A DNA stretch of 64,000 nt. It comes from Ottelia alismoides (lineage: Eukaryota; Streptophyta; Magnoliopsida; Alismatales; Hydrocharitaceae). A program made the translations under genes and the position numbers. The stretch covers positions 1 to 64,000 of the forward strand of contig JAZKJV010008884.1 in the NCBI GenBank assembly GCA_037367405.1, read 5' to 3'. Below, piece after piece: positions 34,470-46,900 of the stretch (within the stretch, counting starts at the first letter, position 1; each line of letters begins with the position of its first letter). The notes beneath the pieces are model-generated. The model searched no databases, was not told the DNA's origin, and worked only from the letters and a program-made list of their open reading frames with translations.

Positions 34470-34690
34470 CAGGGGAGATAGGACCAAGGACTGCATTTTG
34501 GTTTGGACGCTGAGGGCACTTCTGAAGATAAAGGTCTTCCTTTGACTCCACATACTGGGTCGGGTGCTTACCAAGGCGAGAGGAGCTTTCCTCATCCAGG
34601 GGGTGATATCGGGTGCTCTGTGTAATGCTGATGTTGAAAATCTTGACCACCTTCTCTATTTTTGTGAGCGGGTCCGAGAGGTTTGGGTGA
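34470..34690 (+). pseudogene. LINE ORF2 C-terminal fragment, left half (zf-RVT)
   Basis: The plus strand encodes, with indels, LRALLKIKVFL, then LHILGRVLTKA, then GALCNADVENLDHLLYFCERVREVWV. This is the plant LINE zf-RVT pattern (KIKxFLWL..RxLTR..CxxCxxxxEDxDHLFxxC). It stops at the copia LTR and resumes at 52637, so copia inserted into an existing LINE. Confidence 0.75.
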
Positions 34691-34836
34691 TGTGGAAAAA
34701 TGTGAAGAGAAAGTTATATTCCTCGTAGCCCTAGAGCTCTCTTATATAGGAGAAAAGCTATAGGAAAAATTACATAAAGACGACTACAAGAATAGAAAAA
34801 TATAAATACAGACAGAGACATATAATTATCTCAACA
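34691..34836 (-). repeat. copia 3' LTR (146 bp)
   Basis: On the minus strand it starts TGTTGAGATAATT and ends TTTTTCCACA. The partner LTR is at 52486-52636, with about ten substitutions and several short indels between them. Confidence 0.9.
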
Positions 34837-34856
34837 CTCCCCCTCAAGCTGGAGCA
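34837..34856 (-). other. copia PPT
   Basis: The minus strand reads TGCTCCAGCTTGAGGGGGAG directly before the 3' LTR. The same tract (CAGCTTGAGGGGGAG) precedes the 3' LTR of the small element at 58661. Confidence 0.85.
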
Positions 34857-34900
34857 TATATATCTATCATGCTCATCTTGGAACAACAATGGTGAAAATC

Positions 34901-37900
34901 TGTAGCATCCGGTTTCCAATCAAACCCGAAGTCGTCCGATTTTGGGTCTAATAAACCCAAAATCGTTATCGGTCAATACTAAACAACCTAAAACGACCAA
35001 GTAATAATGAACTAAAAGTCGTTCGGGCAAAATCGACCAAAAATCGGTCGCTTCGTAATGCGCGCCGCGAAAAGCCGCGACGCAAATTCGGAAACCGCGA
35101 AATGAACCGAGACCATCACTAGATCCGATTCGATGATACAAGATCAACAGAATCGACCGTTCGTCAATCGGAGGTCGTTTGATATTTTTAAATCGTAAAA
35201 TTTAACCTTAAACAAAAACCGTATCCGAAAATTTCGGAGGTTCAAAACCCAACCGGAAGTATAGCGATATTATACTCATATTGACCGTCATTTTGAGACG
35301 ATCAATTCGAGATATGGTGCGTCAAAATCCGAGACCCGAGGCGCAAATGCGAGCAACTTTAAGTATGTAAAACAAGTAGAAATTATTTTTTTAAAAAAAA
35401 AATAATAATAATAAATTAATTTGTTTCTGCTACAGTAAACATACTGTCGTTAGCAGACTTTGCCCATTACAGTTTTTGTTTAAAAAAAAAAAATAAATAT
35501 CCTGATATTCAGCAGGCTGATGTCAGCCTGCTGATGTCATGGCTGACATCGTGATGAGGAAGTTTCCTCCCATCTTCCTCTTTTGTCTCTTTATCTTTTA
35601 TATATCCAACCCTCCACTTTCCCTTCCTATTTCCAGCCGAAGGATTCCCCTTTTATCCATCTTCTCTCCCAAATTTCCCTCCATCTCTCTCTCGATTTCC
35701 CAAGCCTCCAGCAATTGGACTCCAATTCTCCCTTCTGTCTTCAAAATTTCTGCAACAGCAACTATTGTTGCTGATCAGCAACTATTCAAGCTCTTCCATG
35801 CAAGAATTTTCTTCAAATTTGAAGAAATAGGTACACCCTAAAACTACTTCTTGCTGTCACATATGAAATCTATTCCCTTCTTCCTCCTATTAATCATGCA
35901 ACTACTGCTTCTAATCTCTTGCAGTTGTCCTTGAAGCTGCTGGAGCTTCTCATATTTCTCCTGGGAGAGCAGCTGGAACTCCTGCCAAGGACATCTACTG
36001 CTGCAACTGTTGCATTCTTGAAGGCCATCACTCTTGTTGTTGCTTTGCAGTAATTTTAGCTACTGCAGGAGCCTCTCCGAAGATCCCACTGCATGCATAG
36101 GATCTCTTCAAAATTTTGAGATCCAAGGTACAATCCCTAGCCCATCTTTTTGCTGCCATGCATGTATATTAAACTTGATATTTTGTACATTCAACCCCCA
36201 TCTTTGTTGGCATATGTGATACCATAAAATCCCAAGATAAAAGGTTAAAATTGATGACAAGTTGCATGTATGTTCCATCCTTATATTTGGGATTTGATCT
36301 TGCTTAAAATTGGGTTTTTAATATCAAATCTAAGATCTGATCCTTGTATATATATATACACATATATATATGGTTATATATGTATAAGTAATAATTCTGT
36401 TCTCTGCTATGATCCGATATTAAACTGTAATTGAATTGCTATAAAAAAAAATTAAACAGTATGCTCTGCTCAAATTTATATCTCTAAGTTTCCTATATAT
36501 GTAAGTTTCTGATTAGATTTGTGAGTCATTAATGTAAAAATTTCTGATGTAAATTTCAAAAGTTCCTGATGTCAAATTCTAAGCTCCTGTTGTTAAGTTA
36601 TAAGCTTATGATCATATTATGGGAATAGTTAAATGTTGGGTGTTTGTACGAGAGTTTCTACTATAAAAAAAAACATAATAATAAATAAAATTTAATAAAT
36701 GATCAGTATTTACCTCCTGATAAATAAAAAAAAAAATCAATCAAAATTCTGTATTATTGTTTGGTGATTCCTTCATGAGATATTATCAAATTATATCATT
36801 GTCAGAACTTATGCACCTCGATAACTTGGTCATCAGAGATCCTCAGCACTCCGTTTATAAAAAAAAAAAAAAATCATTCTTATTGTATGCTGGATTAATT
36901 TTGGAATATCATCTCGGTTAAAACTCTCGAACCCCCTCGAGTAATAGTTTCTTTTCCAACAAATTTAAGTGCAACATTACTTTAGTAGAGTTAAAACCAA
37001 GATCATGAATTAAAAAGCAAATATTGGTTATAAAAAAAAGAGGGTTCAGATAGACTTCTTAAATGCACCACTTGAAAGTTTCCCTATATCATGCTTATAG
37101 CATCTGCAATATATTTTCAAAAATCACCAATATCTTGTGTCTACAGCATGGTATATATCTAATGAATCATTTTTGACCTTACGAATTTTAAGAAGAGCAT
37201 GGTATGGAGGGTGCATAAACTTGACTATAAATCTAAGATCGATGTCATTAGAATCTAGGAAACTCGATGCTTGGTCAGATCAAGAAATTTAAGTGACATA
37301 CATTACCGTGAAATCTATGAGAATGTTGGTTGATAATGAATCAGTAATGATAATGATTAAGCCGGTCATTGTGATCTTTACACATGATCGTGCGAGGGCG
37401 CGGTGACCCTCAACTGGGCGGGAGAATAGGAAGCCCAGTTAGGGCAGCGGCCGCCAAGTGCGCGGGTCTAGGATCCCAGTCCCTTTTCGGTTTTTACGCG
37501 AGCTCGCAGTGTTTTTACGCCCTCGTTGGGATCCTGACTTTAGACCAGTTCCGTTGACCCTGTCTTTTAGGATACCCAGGCGGGGGATCCTGGTTTTTCA
37601 GATTTTCGTACGAGCTCGTCCGCCCGTACTAGTCGGGCTGTTTTGCTAGAGCGACTTTTCTAGGGAGTCTCTCTCACCCGTCTCAGTGGCGTAGTTGGGG
37701 AGTAGACCTATCCCTCTATTGGACCGCGCTTCCAATTAGAGGGCGAGACGGAAGAGCCATTTGCAGGCTTCTTCACCGCTTGAGTTTACTTCGCCAAACA
37801 GACTTGGCGATTCTATATCTAGATCATCCATATCTACATCTACAACATCTGGAGTTATATCTGAAACATTGAAGTTGAGGAATTGAGAAGTTAAGATCAA

Positions 37901-38669
37901 AGACCATTCTCTCTACCCAAGAATTTAAATAAATTAATAGATCTATACAATCTCAACTTTTCCATTCTTTCACTAACCAACATGATCTCTAAGGAAAATG
38001 ATATATGCATTCCCCCTCACACACTCATGATTATGCAACTGCTATCGGAATAATGTTACATATGGGAAATGCCGGGTTCAGGGGAAAGTCATTAGAAATG
38101 CAATACGAACATTTGAGATGCTTACAAGTAACCTGAAAAACCGTTTTCATTTGCAAGTAGAATTTAATCTTAATTTGAGTTGCTCTCGCCTTTCTGCTTG
38201 TTTCTTTTGTAAATAATAAATGCCCGTTATTTTATATAAGTTTTTGGGAGGTACCAGCAACCGCTGACGCCTTTTCTTCCTATTGTGTGTGGCAGGCAAA
38301 CAGCCTGCAGTTTAGTAGCCGCTCAGTATATACATGCTTCCAGGAGATATAGTGTACACCCGACGGTATGATTTACTTCGTCTTAGTTTTTGTACAGATG
38401 ATGATGTAAATGCTATCTCTTTTGTCACATTTTGGGATATATGTTGTAACATGTAATATGCTTGTACATGTTGTAAATGGATATGAATATTAATGAAAAG
38501 AAATTTTGGTGATGTCTGTCTCTTTTACTTGTGGTCATGAGTTGAGAATGAATGTCATATTCGCGAAAAAAAAAATTTTTCCTGCATTCTTACTACTTGT
38601 GCGATATAATTGTGAATGATATCTTGCGAATTGCGCGTAAACGGGTACCCGGATCCTGAGGGCTTCACA
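34901..38669 (+). repeat. Chromovirus 5' LTR (3.77 kb)
   Basis: It begins TGTAGCATCCGG and ends GGGCTTCACA. A TATA-like TTTTATATATCC lies near 35600, with pyrimidine-rich sequence after it. Donor/acceptor-like pairs (AATAG/GTACAC at 35829; TCTCTTGCAG near 35925; CCAAG/GTACAA near 36128) could give a spliced leader. A TA-rich microsatellite sits near 36347-36390. A GC-richer block with repeated GAGCTCG words lies at about 37390-37700. No coding domain is evident. Confidence 0.95.
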
Positions 38670-38672
38670 GTT

Positions 38673-38684
38673 TGGTATCAGAGC
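38673..38684 (+). other. Chromovirus PBS (tRNA-Met)
   Basis: TGGTATCAGAGC lies three bases after the LTR. The roughly 240-bp leader from here to the ATG at 38924 has no other feature I can name. Confidence 0.92.
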
Positions 38685-38923
38685 AGTGGTACCCCGATAC
38701 GCACATTCGCAGTATTTCAATTCCGATCGCATTAAGTTCTCGAATAGCGACAGTCTTCCGACTTGTCGTGAGTTCGAGAAGGGAAATATGACATTCATAT
38801 TCAATAACCACAGATGTCACCAATTTCATTAATTTTCATATTATATCCCAAGAAGAGAAAAGCATTATGATCAATATCTGTCTAGGGCATCCTTATGACT
38901 AATTATGGTTCTCATGCAGAGCC

Positions 38924-41900
38924 ATGGCATCTCGACCAGGTCAGGATACTTCTGATCAGCTGGCACGCATACTGAGCGCACTTACTGATCTTCAGCAGCA
39001 GCAGGCTGCTATGAGAGGCCAGCAGGAGCAGATATTGGCCCAGCAGACCGAGATTGCTGACAGGCAGACGGACATAGAGATGAGATTTGAGGATCTGTCA
39101 GATTTCACGTACCATCCATCTCAGGATGGGATACGACAGGACCAGCACCAGTCCGTTGAGGTGGAGCAGCCTCATCCTGATGATCCACTAGAGGACATTC
39201 CAGAGCATGGAGCTGAGGAGGATGCAGACTTAGGCAGGGAGCAGGACCCTGTTGACTTTGCTGACGAGGATACACACGAGTTTGCAGCCATTCACAGGCA
39301 CCAGTCAGTCTTCACTTCCTATCAGCGGGCCAACATACCCTTGTTCGAGGGCACAGGTCCACCAGATGACGCTGAGCAGTGGCTGATGAGAGTAATGAAA
39401 GTGCTCAGGGCGATTAATGCGCCACGAAACACGTGGCTATCTTTCGTAGAGTACTCACTGATAGACTTCGCCGAGCGATGGTGGGAGGCCGTAGTGTCCG
39501 AGTTAGGCCGAGAGCCTACTTGGAACGATTTCGAGACGAAGTTCCGAGCCCACTTCTTTTCTGCGAAGTGGAAGGAGTCCCAGCGCCGATTGTTTGCAGA
39601 GCTTCGTCAGGGACAGATGACCGCCAGAGATTATTTCATCCGATACACAGAGCTGTCACGACATACACGAGCAGCTGGCGCATTTCCAGAGGAGAATCTG
39701 GAGAAGTTCATTGGCGGCATGCGAGAGGAGGTGCAGGAGAAGCTGGCTGGACTGCATATCACTTCTATCTCCGAGGCTACCGATGCTGCGGAGAAGTTCG
39801 AGGACATCAGGGGGAGACGTTTCGGGAGCTCGTCTGGAGCAGCGCCTAGACCGCGGCGATATTTTGGGCCGATACGTCGACCGTTCCAGCAGCAGAGGTC
39901 AGCCAGACGGTTCCGACCTACAGGTTCGACATTCTCTGGCAGTGCTCGCTCTTCTCCATCGACTACTCTAGGAGGAGCACTTGCCGGACGAGGTACAGAG
40001 TCCGCTCGACCATCTGGGTCGCAGCGAGCAGATAGACCACCTGCAGGACCAGCTCGGAGCACGGACACAGCTACTCCCTCTACTCGACCAGTCCGGTGCT
40101 ACCGATGTCACGAGTGGGGACATTACCGTGCACAGTGCCCACAGGCTTCTGGCGAGCCTCAGCCACAGCCTCAGACACAGCGTTCAGGGAGTTTCCGTGG
40201 CAGGAACTCCAACTTTAGGCGGCAGCAGCAGAGACAGACGCAGAGTGTGGCAGGTTCTAGTGCTGCATCAGCCAGGCAGGGACAGTTACATGCCGTTACT
40301 GAGGAGCAGGCACGTTCAGCGGCTACTGTAGTGAAAGGTATGGTCTCAGTCTTGGGCCGACCTTTCCATGTTTTATTTGATTCCGGCGCGACACACTCTT
40401 TCCTTGCTTCGAGGTTGCTTGTTTCTTTAGATAGAGTTGCAGAGACGCTATCGTCTCCATATCACATCCGAGGGCCAGGTAGCCAGTTATTTGTTATATC
40501 TCTGATAGTCAGGCACTTGCCCATACTGATAGGAGGTCATGAGATGACCGCAGATTGCCTACTTCTGCAGCTTGATGAGTTCGACTTGATATTGGGCATG
40601 GATTGGCTATCCACTCACCATGCACTTGTTGATTGCTTTAGGAAGACGGTTGTCTTCAGGATTACAGGTCTACCAGAGTTCACCTTTGAGGGTACTACAC
40701 ATGACTCCACCATGGAGTACATTTCAGTGTTGCGAGCCCAGCGACTTGTTGATCAGGGTTGTGATTCTTACCTTGCTTTTGTTCGAGAGGTGTCTGATCA
40801 GGAGCCGATGATACAGGACATCCGAGTAGTCTCAGAATACCCTGACGTATTTCCTGATGAGCTACCAGGGCTACCTCCTGAGAGAGAGATTGAGTTCGAG
40901 ATCACATTGTTGCCAGATGCACAGCCGATCTCGATGGCACCATATCGCATGGCACCAGCCGAGTTGAGGGAGCTGAAGGTGCAGTTGCAGGAGTTGCTTG
41001 ACTTGGGATTCGTGAGGCCGAGCACTTCACCTTGGGGTGCTCCGGTTCTATTTGTCAAGAAGAAGGATGGATCCATGAGACTATGCATCGATTACAGGCA
41101 GCTGAACAAGAGAACGGTGAAAAACCGTTATCCTTTGCCGCGCATCGATGATTTGTTTGACCAGCTCCAGGGATCTTCGGTTTTCTCGAAGATCGATCTT
41201 CGCTCAGGCTACCATCAGCTGAGGATTCGCGAGTCGGATATTCCGAAGACAGCCTTCAGGACTCGCTATGGACACTACGAGTTTGTGGTGATGCCGTTTG
41301 GGCTCACCAATGCACCTGCGGCTTTCATGGATATGATGAACCGTACCTTCCGTCCATACTTGGACAAGTTTGTAGTGGTGTTCATCGATGATGTGCTCAT
41401 CTATTCACGGAATGAAGAGGATCATGCTAATAATCTGCGGATCGTCTTAGACACATTACGAGAGCACAAGCTATATGCCAAGTTGAGCAAGTGTGAGTTC
41501 TGGTTATCCCAGGTCTCATTTCTCGGGCATATCATTTCTGGAGCAGGCATTGCGGTTGATCCCGCGAAGATTGATGCAGTTATGTCTTGGGAGCAGCCCA
41601 AGACAGTCACTCAGATTCGGAGCTTCCTCGGATTAGCGGGCTATTACAGACGCTTTGTCAGCGGATTTTCACGCATTGTTCGTCCTCTGACACGACTGAC
41701 GCAGAAGGGAGTTCCATTCATTTGGGACGATTCATGTGAGCAGGCCTTCCAGATACTGAAGGAGAGGTTGACCACAGCGCCTATTCTTGCTCTTCCTTCA
41801 GGCACTCAGGACTATGCAGTCTACACGGATGCATCTGGAGAAGGTCTCGGAGCAGTGTTGATGCAGAGAGGACAGGTGATTGCTTACGCATCACGACAGT

Positions 41901-43788
41901 TGAGACCGCACGAGCGGAACTACCCCACACATGACTTGGAGTTGGCGGCAGTTGTCTTCGCTTTGAAGATCTGGCGCCACTATCTATATGGGGTGAACTT
42001 CGAGATTTTCACAGACCACAAGAGTCTGAAGTACATCTTTGATCAGAAGGAGCTGAACATGAGGCAGCGCAGATGGCTCGAGCTGTTGAAGGATTATGAT
42101 TGCACGATCTCTTACCATCCCGGTAAGGGAAACGTGGTGGCTGATGCACTTAGCAGGAGAGCACATGCAGAGGGTACGGCGAACTGGCTATACACGTGGG
42201 ATACACTTGCAGCATTGAGTGATTGGCATCCTCAGGAGAGCACATCCATTTCTACCGCCGTACCTCCACGATACAGCAGTCTTTGGGATCGTATTGTAGA
42301 AGGCCAGAAGACCGATCCTTGGATTCATGATAGATACATGCGCGCCGTCAAGGACGAATTTGATGACTTTGTTGTGATGGAGTCTATTTTATGGAAGGCA
42401 GGACGGGTCGTTGTACCCCATGACGAGCAGCTTCGCAGAGACATTCTCGACGAGGCACACAGTTCACGGTTATCTATCCATCCAGGCAGTACGAAGATGT
42501 ACCGTGATCTGCGTCGACATTTCTGGTGGGATGGGATGAAGCGCGATGTGGCGCTACATGTTAGCAGATGTATGACCTGTCAGATGGTCAAGGCCGAGCA
42601 CAGGAGACCGCCAGGATTACTGCAGTCTCTCCCCATTCCCGAGTGGAAATGGGAGAGCATTTCTATGGATTTTGTCACAGGATTGCCGAAGACGCCAGGT
42701 GGCCATGATTCTATATGGGTCGTTGTTGATAGGTTGACCAAGTCAGCCCATTTCATACCTGTCCACACGACTTATACTCCATCCAGATTAGCCAAGCTCT
42801 ATGTGCAGAACATTATCAGGCTGCATGGTATACCACGAGAGGTGGTGTCTGACAGGGATTCGAGATTTACATCTCATTATTGGCATCAGTTCATGTCAGC
42901 ACTACAGACAGAGCTGAAGATGAGTTCTGCTTATCATCCGCAGACAGACGGGCAGAGTGAGCGCACCATTCAGACGCTTGAGGATCTACTCCGCGCATGC
43001 ACTTTGGAGTGGAAAGGGTCCTGGAAGGACCATTTGCCCTTGGTGGAATTCACGTACAACAACAGCTATCACTCCAGTATTGGCATGGCACCATTCGAGG
43101 CCCTATACGGGCGGAGATGCCTCACACCTCTTAGTTGGCGTGAGGTAGGTGATCATGCTTTATATTCCGTGGATCTCTTGGAGGAGACTGCGAGAGCTGT
43201 TGATCTTGTGAGGCGGAAGCTTCTGACGGCACAAAGCCGCCAGAAGAGCTATGCGGATCGTCGAAGGAGAGACTTAGAGTTCCAGGTAATCTAATTATTT
43301 CTTCTTCATCTATGACATATATAAATATGTCCAAATTATTCTCATATTAATGACACTCCTATCGATTATAGGTTGGAGATTGGGTATTTTTGCGAGTATC
43401 TCCCATGAAGGGAGTGCAGAGATTCGGTGTTCGTGGCAAGTTGGCGCCGCGATATGTTGGACCTTTTGAGATTCTGGCTAGAGTGGGGAAAGTGGCATAC
43501 CGAGTAGCCCTTCCTCCACATCTTTCAGCTATTCATGATGTTTTCCACATATCCAATCTGAGAAAGTATGTCCACGACCCTCGGCACGTCATCAGTTACG
43601 AGAATCTTGACGTAGAGCCGGATCTGACTTATGAGGAGAAGCCAGTTCAGATACTTGACCGTGCTGTGAAGAAGCTTCGCAGCAAAGAGATTTCATTGGT
43701 TAAGGTTTTGTGGCACCGACACGGCGTCAAGGAAGCGACATGGGAGACTGAAGCCGACATGCGGGCACGATACCCGCAGCTATTCTGA
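38924..43788 (+). CDS. Chromovirus Gag-Pol polyprotein (two exons: 38924-43285 and 43372-43788)
   Basis: One open frame encodes capsid, protease, reverse transcriptase, RNase H and integrase, which copy the element's RNA and insert the DNA. Seen in order by residue: Gln-rich N-terminus with coiled-coil character (about 10-60); retrotransposon gag (about 135-300, [10 protein letters not shown] at 181-190); CCHC zinc knuckle (392-405); protease DSGAT (486-490); reverse transcriptase (about 695-870, FIDD at 820-823); RNase H (about 960-1080, catalytic Asp in YTDAS at 969); integrase HHCC (H1179, H1186, C1216, C1219) and DDE (D1249, D1310, E1346). Read through, the frame would stop at codon 1457 just after RRDLEFQ, within an apparent intron. 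After it come VGDWVFL, a GPF motif and a chromodomain-like end ([15 protein letters not shown]). Splicing gives about 1,592 residues. Every catalytic motif looks intact. The start is the first ATG of the frame, closely following the leader. Confidence 0.93.
43286..43371 (+). other. Apparent spliceosomal intron in integrase C-terminus
   Basis: CCAG/GTAATC opens and GATTATAG/GTTGG closes an 86-bp AT-rich segment with in-frame stops and a branch-like CATATTAATGAC. Removal joins the frame in phase 0 exactly at the GDW motif expected after this region. Confidence 0.75.
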
Positions 43789-43971
43789 TGTAATCAACAC
43801 AACAAGCTTTTGTAATTAGAAACATTATAAATATATGACTTGTTTTCTCTTTGAGATTTTTATGGGTTCAAAACCCTTTGAGGTTTTTATGGACATATGA
43901 AATTCCAACCAGACACCTAATAGCCTTAACTAGAGTCTCGAGGACGAGACTCCCTTTGAGGTTTTTATATT
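43789..43971 (+). repeat. Chromovirus 3' untranslated segment with three CTTTGAGRTTTTTAT repeats
   Basis: The 15-base motif occurs at 43849, 43876 and 43954; the last ends three bases before the 3' LTR. An inverted GAGTCTCGAGGACGAGACTC lies at 43933-43952. No clear G-rich PPT abuts the LTR; the adjoining bases are pyrimidine-rich. Confidence 0.7.
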
Positions 43972-46900
43972 TGTAGCATCCGGTTTCCAATCAAACCCGA
44001 AGTCGTCCGATTTTGGGTCTAATAAACCCAAAATCGTTATCGGTCAATACTAAACAACCTAAAACGACCAAGTAATAATGAACTAAAAGTCGTTCGGGCA
44101 AAATCGACCAAAAATCGGTCGCTTCGTAATGCGCGCCGCGAAAAGCCGCGACGCAAATTCGGAAACCGCGAAATGAACCGAGACCATCACTAGATCCGAT
44201 TCGATGATACAAGATCAACAGAATCGACCGTTCGTCAATCGGAGGTCGTTTGATATTTTTAAATCGTAAAATTTAACCTTAAACAAAAACCGTATCCGAA
44301 AATTTCGGAGGTTCAAAACCCAACCGGAAGTATAGCGATATTATACTCATATTGACCGTCATTTTGAGACGATCAATTCGAGATATGGTGCGTCAAAATC
44401 CGAGACCCGAGGCGCAAATGCGAGCAACTTTAAGTATGTAAAACAAGTAGAAATTATTTTTTAAAAAAATAATAATAATAATAAATTAATTTGTTTCTGC
44501 TACAGTAAACATACTGTCGTTAGCAGACTTTGCCCATTACAGTTTTTGTTTTAAAAAAAAAATAAATATCCTGATATTCAGCAGGCTGATGTCAGCCTGC
44601 TGATGTCATGGCTGACATCGTGATGAGGAAGTTTCCTCCCATCTTCCTCTTTTGTCTCTTTATCTTTTATATATCCAACCCTCCACTTTCCCTTCCTATT
44701 TCCAGCCGAAGGATTCCCCTTTTATCCATCTTCTCTCCCAAATTTCCCTCCATCTCTCTCTCGATTTCCCAAGCCTCCAGCAATTGGACTCCAATTCTCC
44801 CTTCTGTCTTCAAAATTTCTGCAACAGCAACTATTGTTGCTGATCAGCAACTATTCAAGCTCTTCCATGCAAGAATTTTCTTCAAATTTGAAGAAATAGG
44901 TACACCCTAAAACTACCTCTTGCTGTCACATATGAAATCTATTCCCTTCTTCCTCCTATTAATCATGCAACTACTGCTTCTAATCTCTTGCAGTTGTCCT
45001 TGAAGCTGCTGGAGCTTCTCATATTTCTCCTGGGAGAGCAGCTGGAACTCCTGCCAAGGACATCTACTGCTGCAACTGTTGCATTCTTGAAGGCCATCAC
45101 TCTTGTTGTTGCTTTGCAGTAATTTTAGCTACTGCAGGAGCCTCTCCGAAGATCCCACTGCATGCATAGGATCTCTTCAAAATTTTGAGATCCAAGGTAC
45201 AATCCCTAGCCCATCTTTTTGCTGCCATGCATGTATATTAAACTTGATATTTTGTACATTCAACCCCCATCTTTGTTGGCATATGTGATACCATAAAATC
45301 CCAAGATAAAAGGTTAAAATTGATGACAAGTTGCATGTATGTTCCATCCTTATATTTGGGATTTGATCTTGCTTAAAATTGGGTTTTTAATATCAAATCT
45401 AAGATCTGATCCTTGTATATATATATACACATATATATATGGTTATATATGTATAAGTAATAATTCTGTTCTCTGCTATGATCCGATATTAAACTGTAAT
45501 TGAATTGCTATAAAAAAAAATTAAACAGTATGCTCTGCTCAAATTTATATCTCTAAGTTTCCTATATATGTAAGTTTCTGATTAGATTTGTGAGTCATTA
45601 ATGTAAAAATTTCTGATGTAAATTTCAAAAGTTCCTGATGTCAAATTCTAAGCTCCTGTTGTTAAGTTATAAGCTTATGATCATATTATGGGAATAGTTA
45701 AATGTTGGGTGTTTGTACGAGAGTTTCTACTATAAAAAAAACATAATAATAAATAAAATTTAATAAATGATCAGTATTTACCTCCTGATAAATAAAAAAA
45801 AATCAATCAAAATTCTGTATTATTGTTTGGTGATTCCTTCATGAGATATTATCAAATTATATCATTGTCAGAACTTATGCACCTCGATAACTTGGTCATC
45901 AGAGATCCTCAGCACTCCGTTTATAAAAAAAAAAAAATCATTCTTATTGTATGCTGGATTAATTTTGGAATATCATCTCGGTTAAAACTCTCGAACCCCC
46001 TCGAGTAATAGTTTCTTTTCCAACAAATTTAAGTGCAACATTACTTTAGTAGAGTTAAAACCAAGATCATGAATTAAAAAGCAAATATTGGTTATAAAAA
46101 AAAGAGGGTTCAGATAGACTTCTTAAATGCACCACTTGAAAGTTTCCCTATATCATGCTTATAGCATCTGCAATATATTTTCAAAAATCACCAATATCTT
46201 GTGTCTACAGCATGGTATATATCTAATGAATCATTTTTGACCTTACGAATTTTAAGAAGAGCATGGTATGGAGGGTGCATAAACTTGACTATAAATCTAA
46301 GATCGATGTCATTAGAATCTAGGAAACTCGATGCTTGGTCAGATCAAGAAATTTAAGTGACATACATTACCGTGAAATCTATGAGAATGTTGGTTGATAA
46401 TGAATCAGTAATGATAATGATTAAGCCGGTCATTGTGATCTTTACACATGATCGTGCGAGGGCGCGGTGACCCTCAACTGGGCGGGAGAATAGGAAGCCC
46501 AGTTAGGGCAGCGGCCGCCAAGTGCGCGGGTCTAGGATCCCAGTCCCTTTTCGGTTTTTACGCGAGCTCGCAGTGTTTTTACGCCCTCGTTGGGATCCTG
46601 ACTTTAGACCAGTTCCGTTGACCCTGTCTTTTAGGATACCCAGGCGGGGGATCCTGGTTTTTCAGATTTTCGTACGAGCTCGTCCGCCCGTACTAGTCGG
46701 GCTGTTTTGCTAGAGCGACTTTTCTAGGGAGTCTCTCTCACCCGTCTCAGTGGCGTAGTTGGGGAGTAGACCTATCCCTCTATTGGACCGCGCTTCCAAT
46801 TAGAGGGCGAGACGGAAGAGCCATTTGCAGGCTTCTTCACCGCTTGAGTTTACTTCGCCAAACAGACTTGGCGATTCTATATCTAGATCATCCATATCTA

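Noticed and set aside
35539..35841. A 100-codon frame repeated in both chromovirus LTRs
   Set aside because: It sits just after the probable TATA region in a long LTR, with no domain; it is probably part of the untranslated leader.
39631..40068. A 145-codon minus-strand frame within gag
   Set aside because: It is a shadow of the gag coding sequence; codon structure and motifs are on the plus strand.
43287..43294. Premature stop truncating the chromovirus polyprotein
   Set aside because: Canonical splice sites around an 86-bp segment restore the frame exactly at conserved integrase residues, so an intron is the better explanation.
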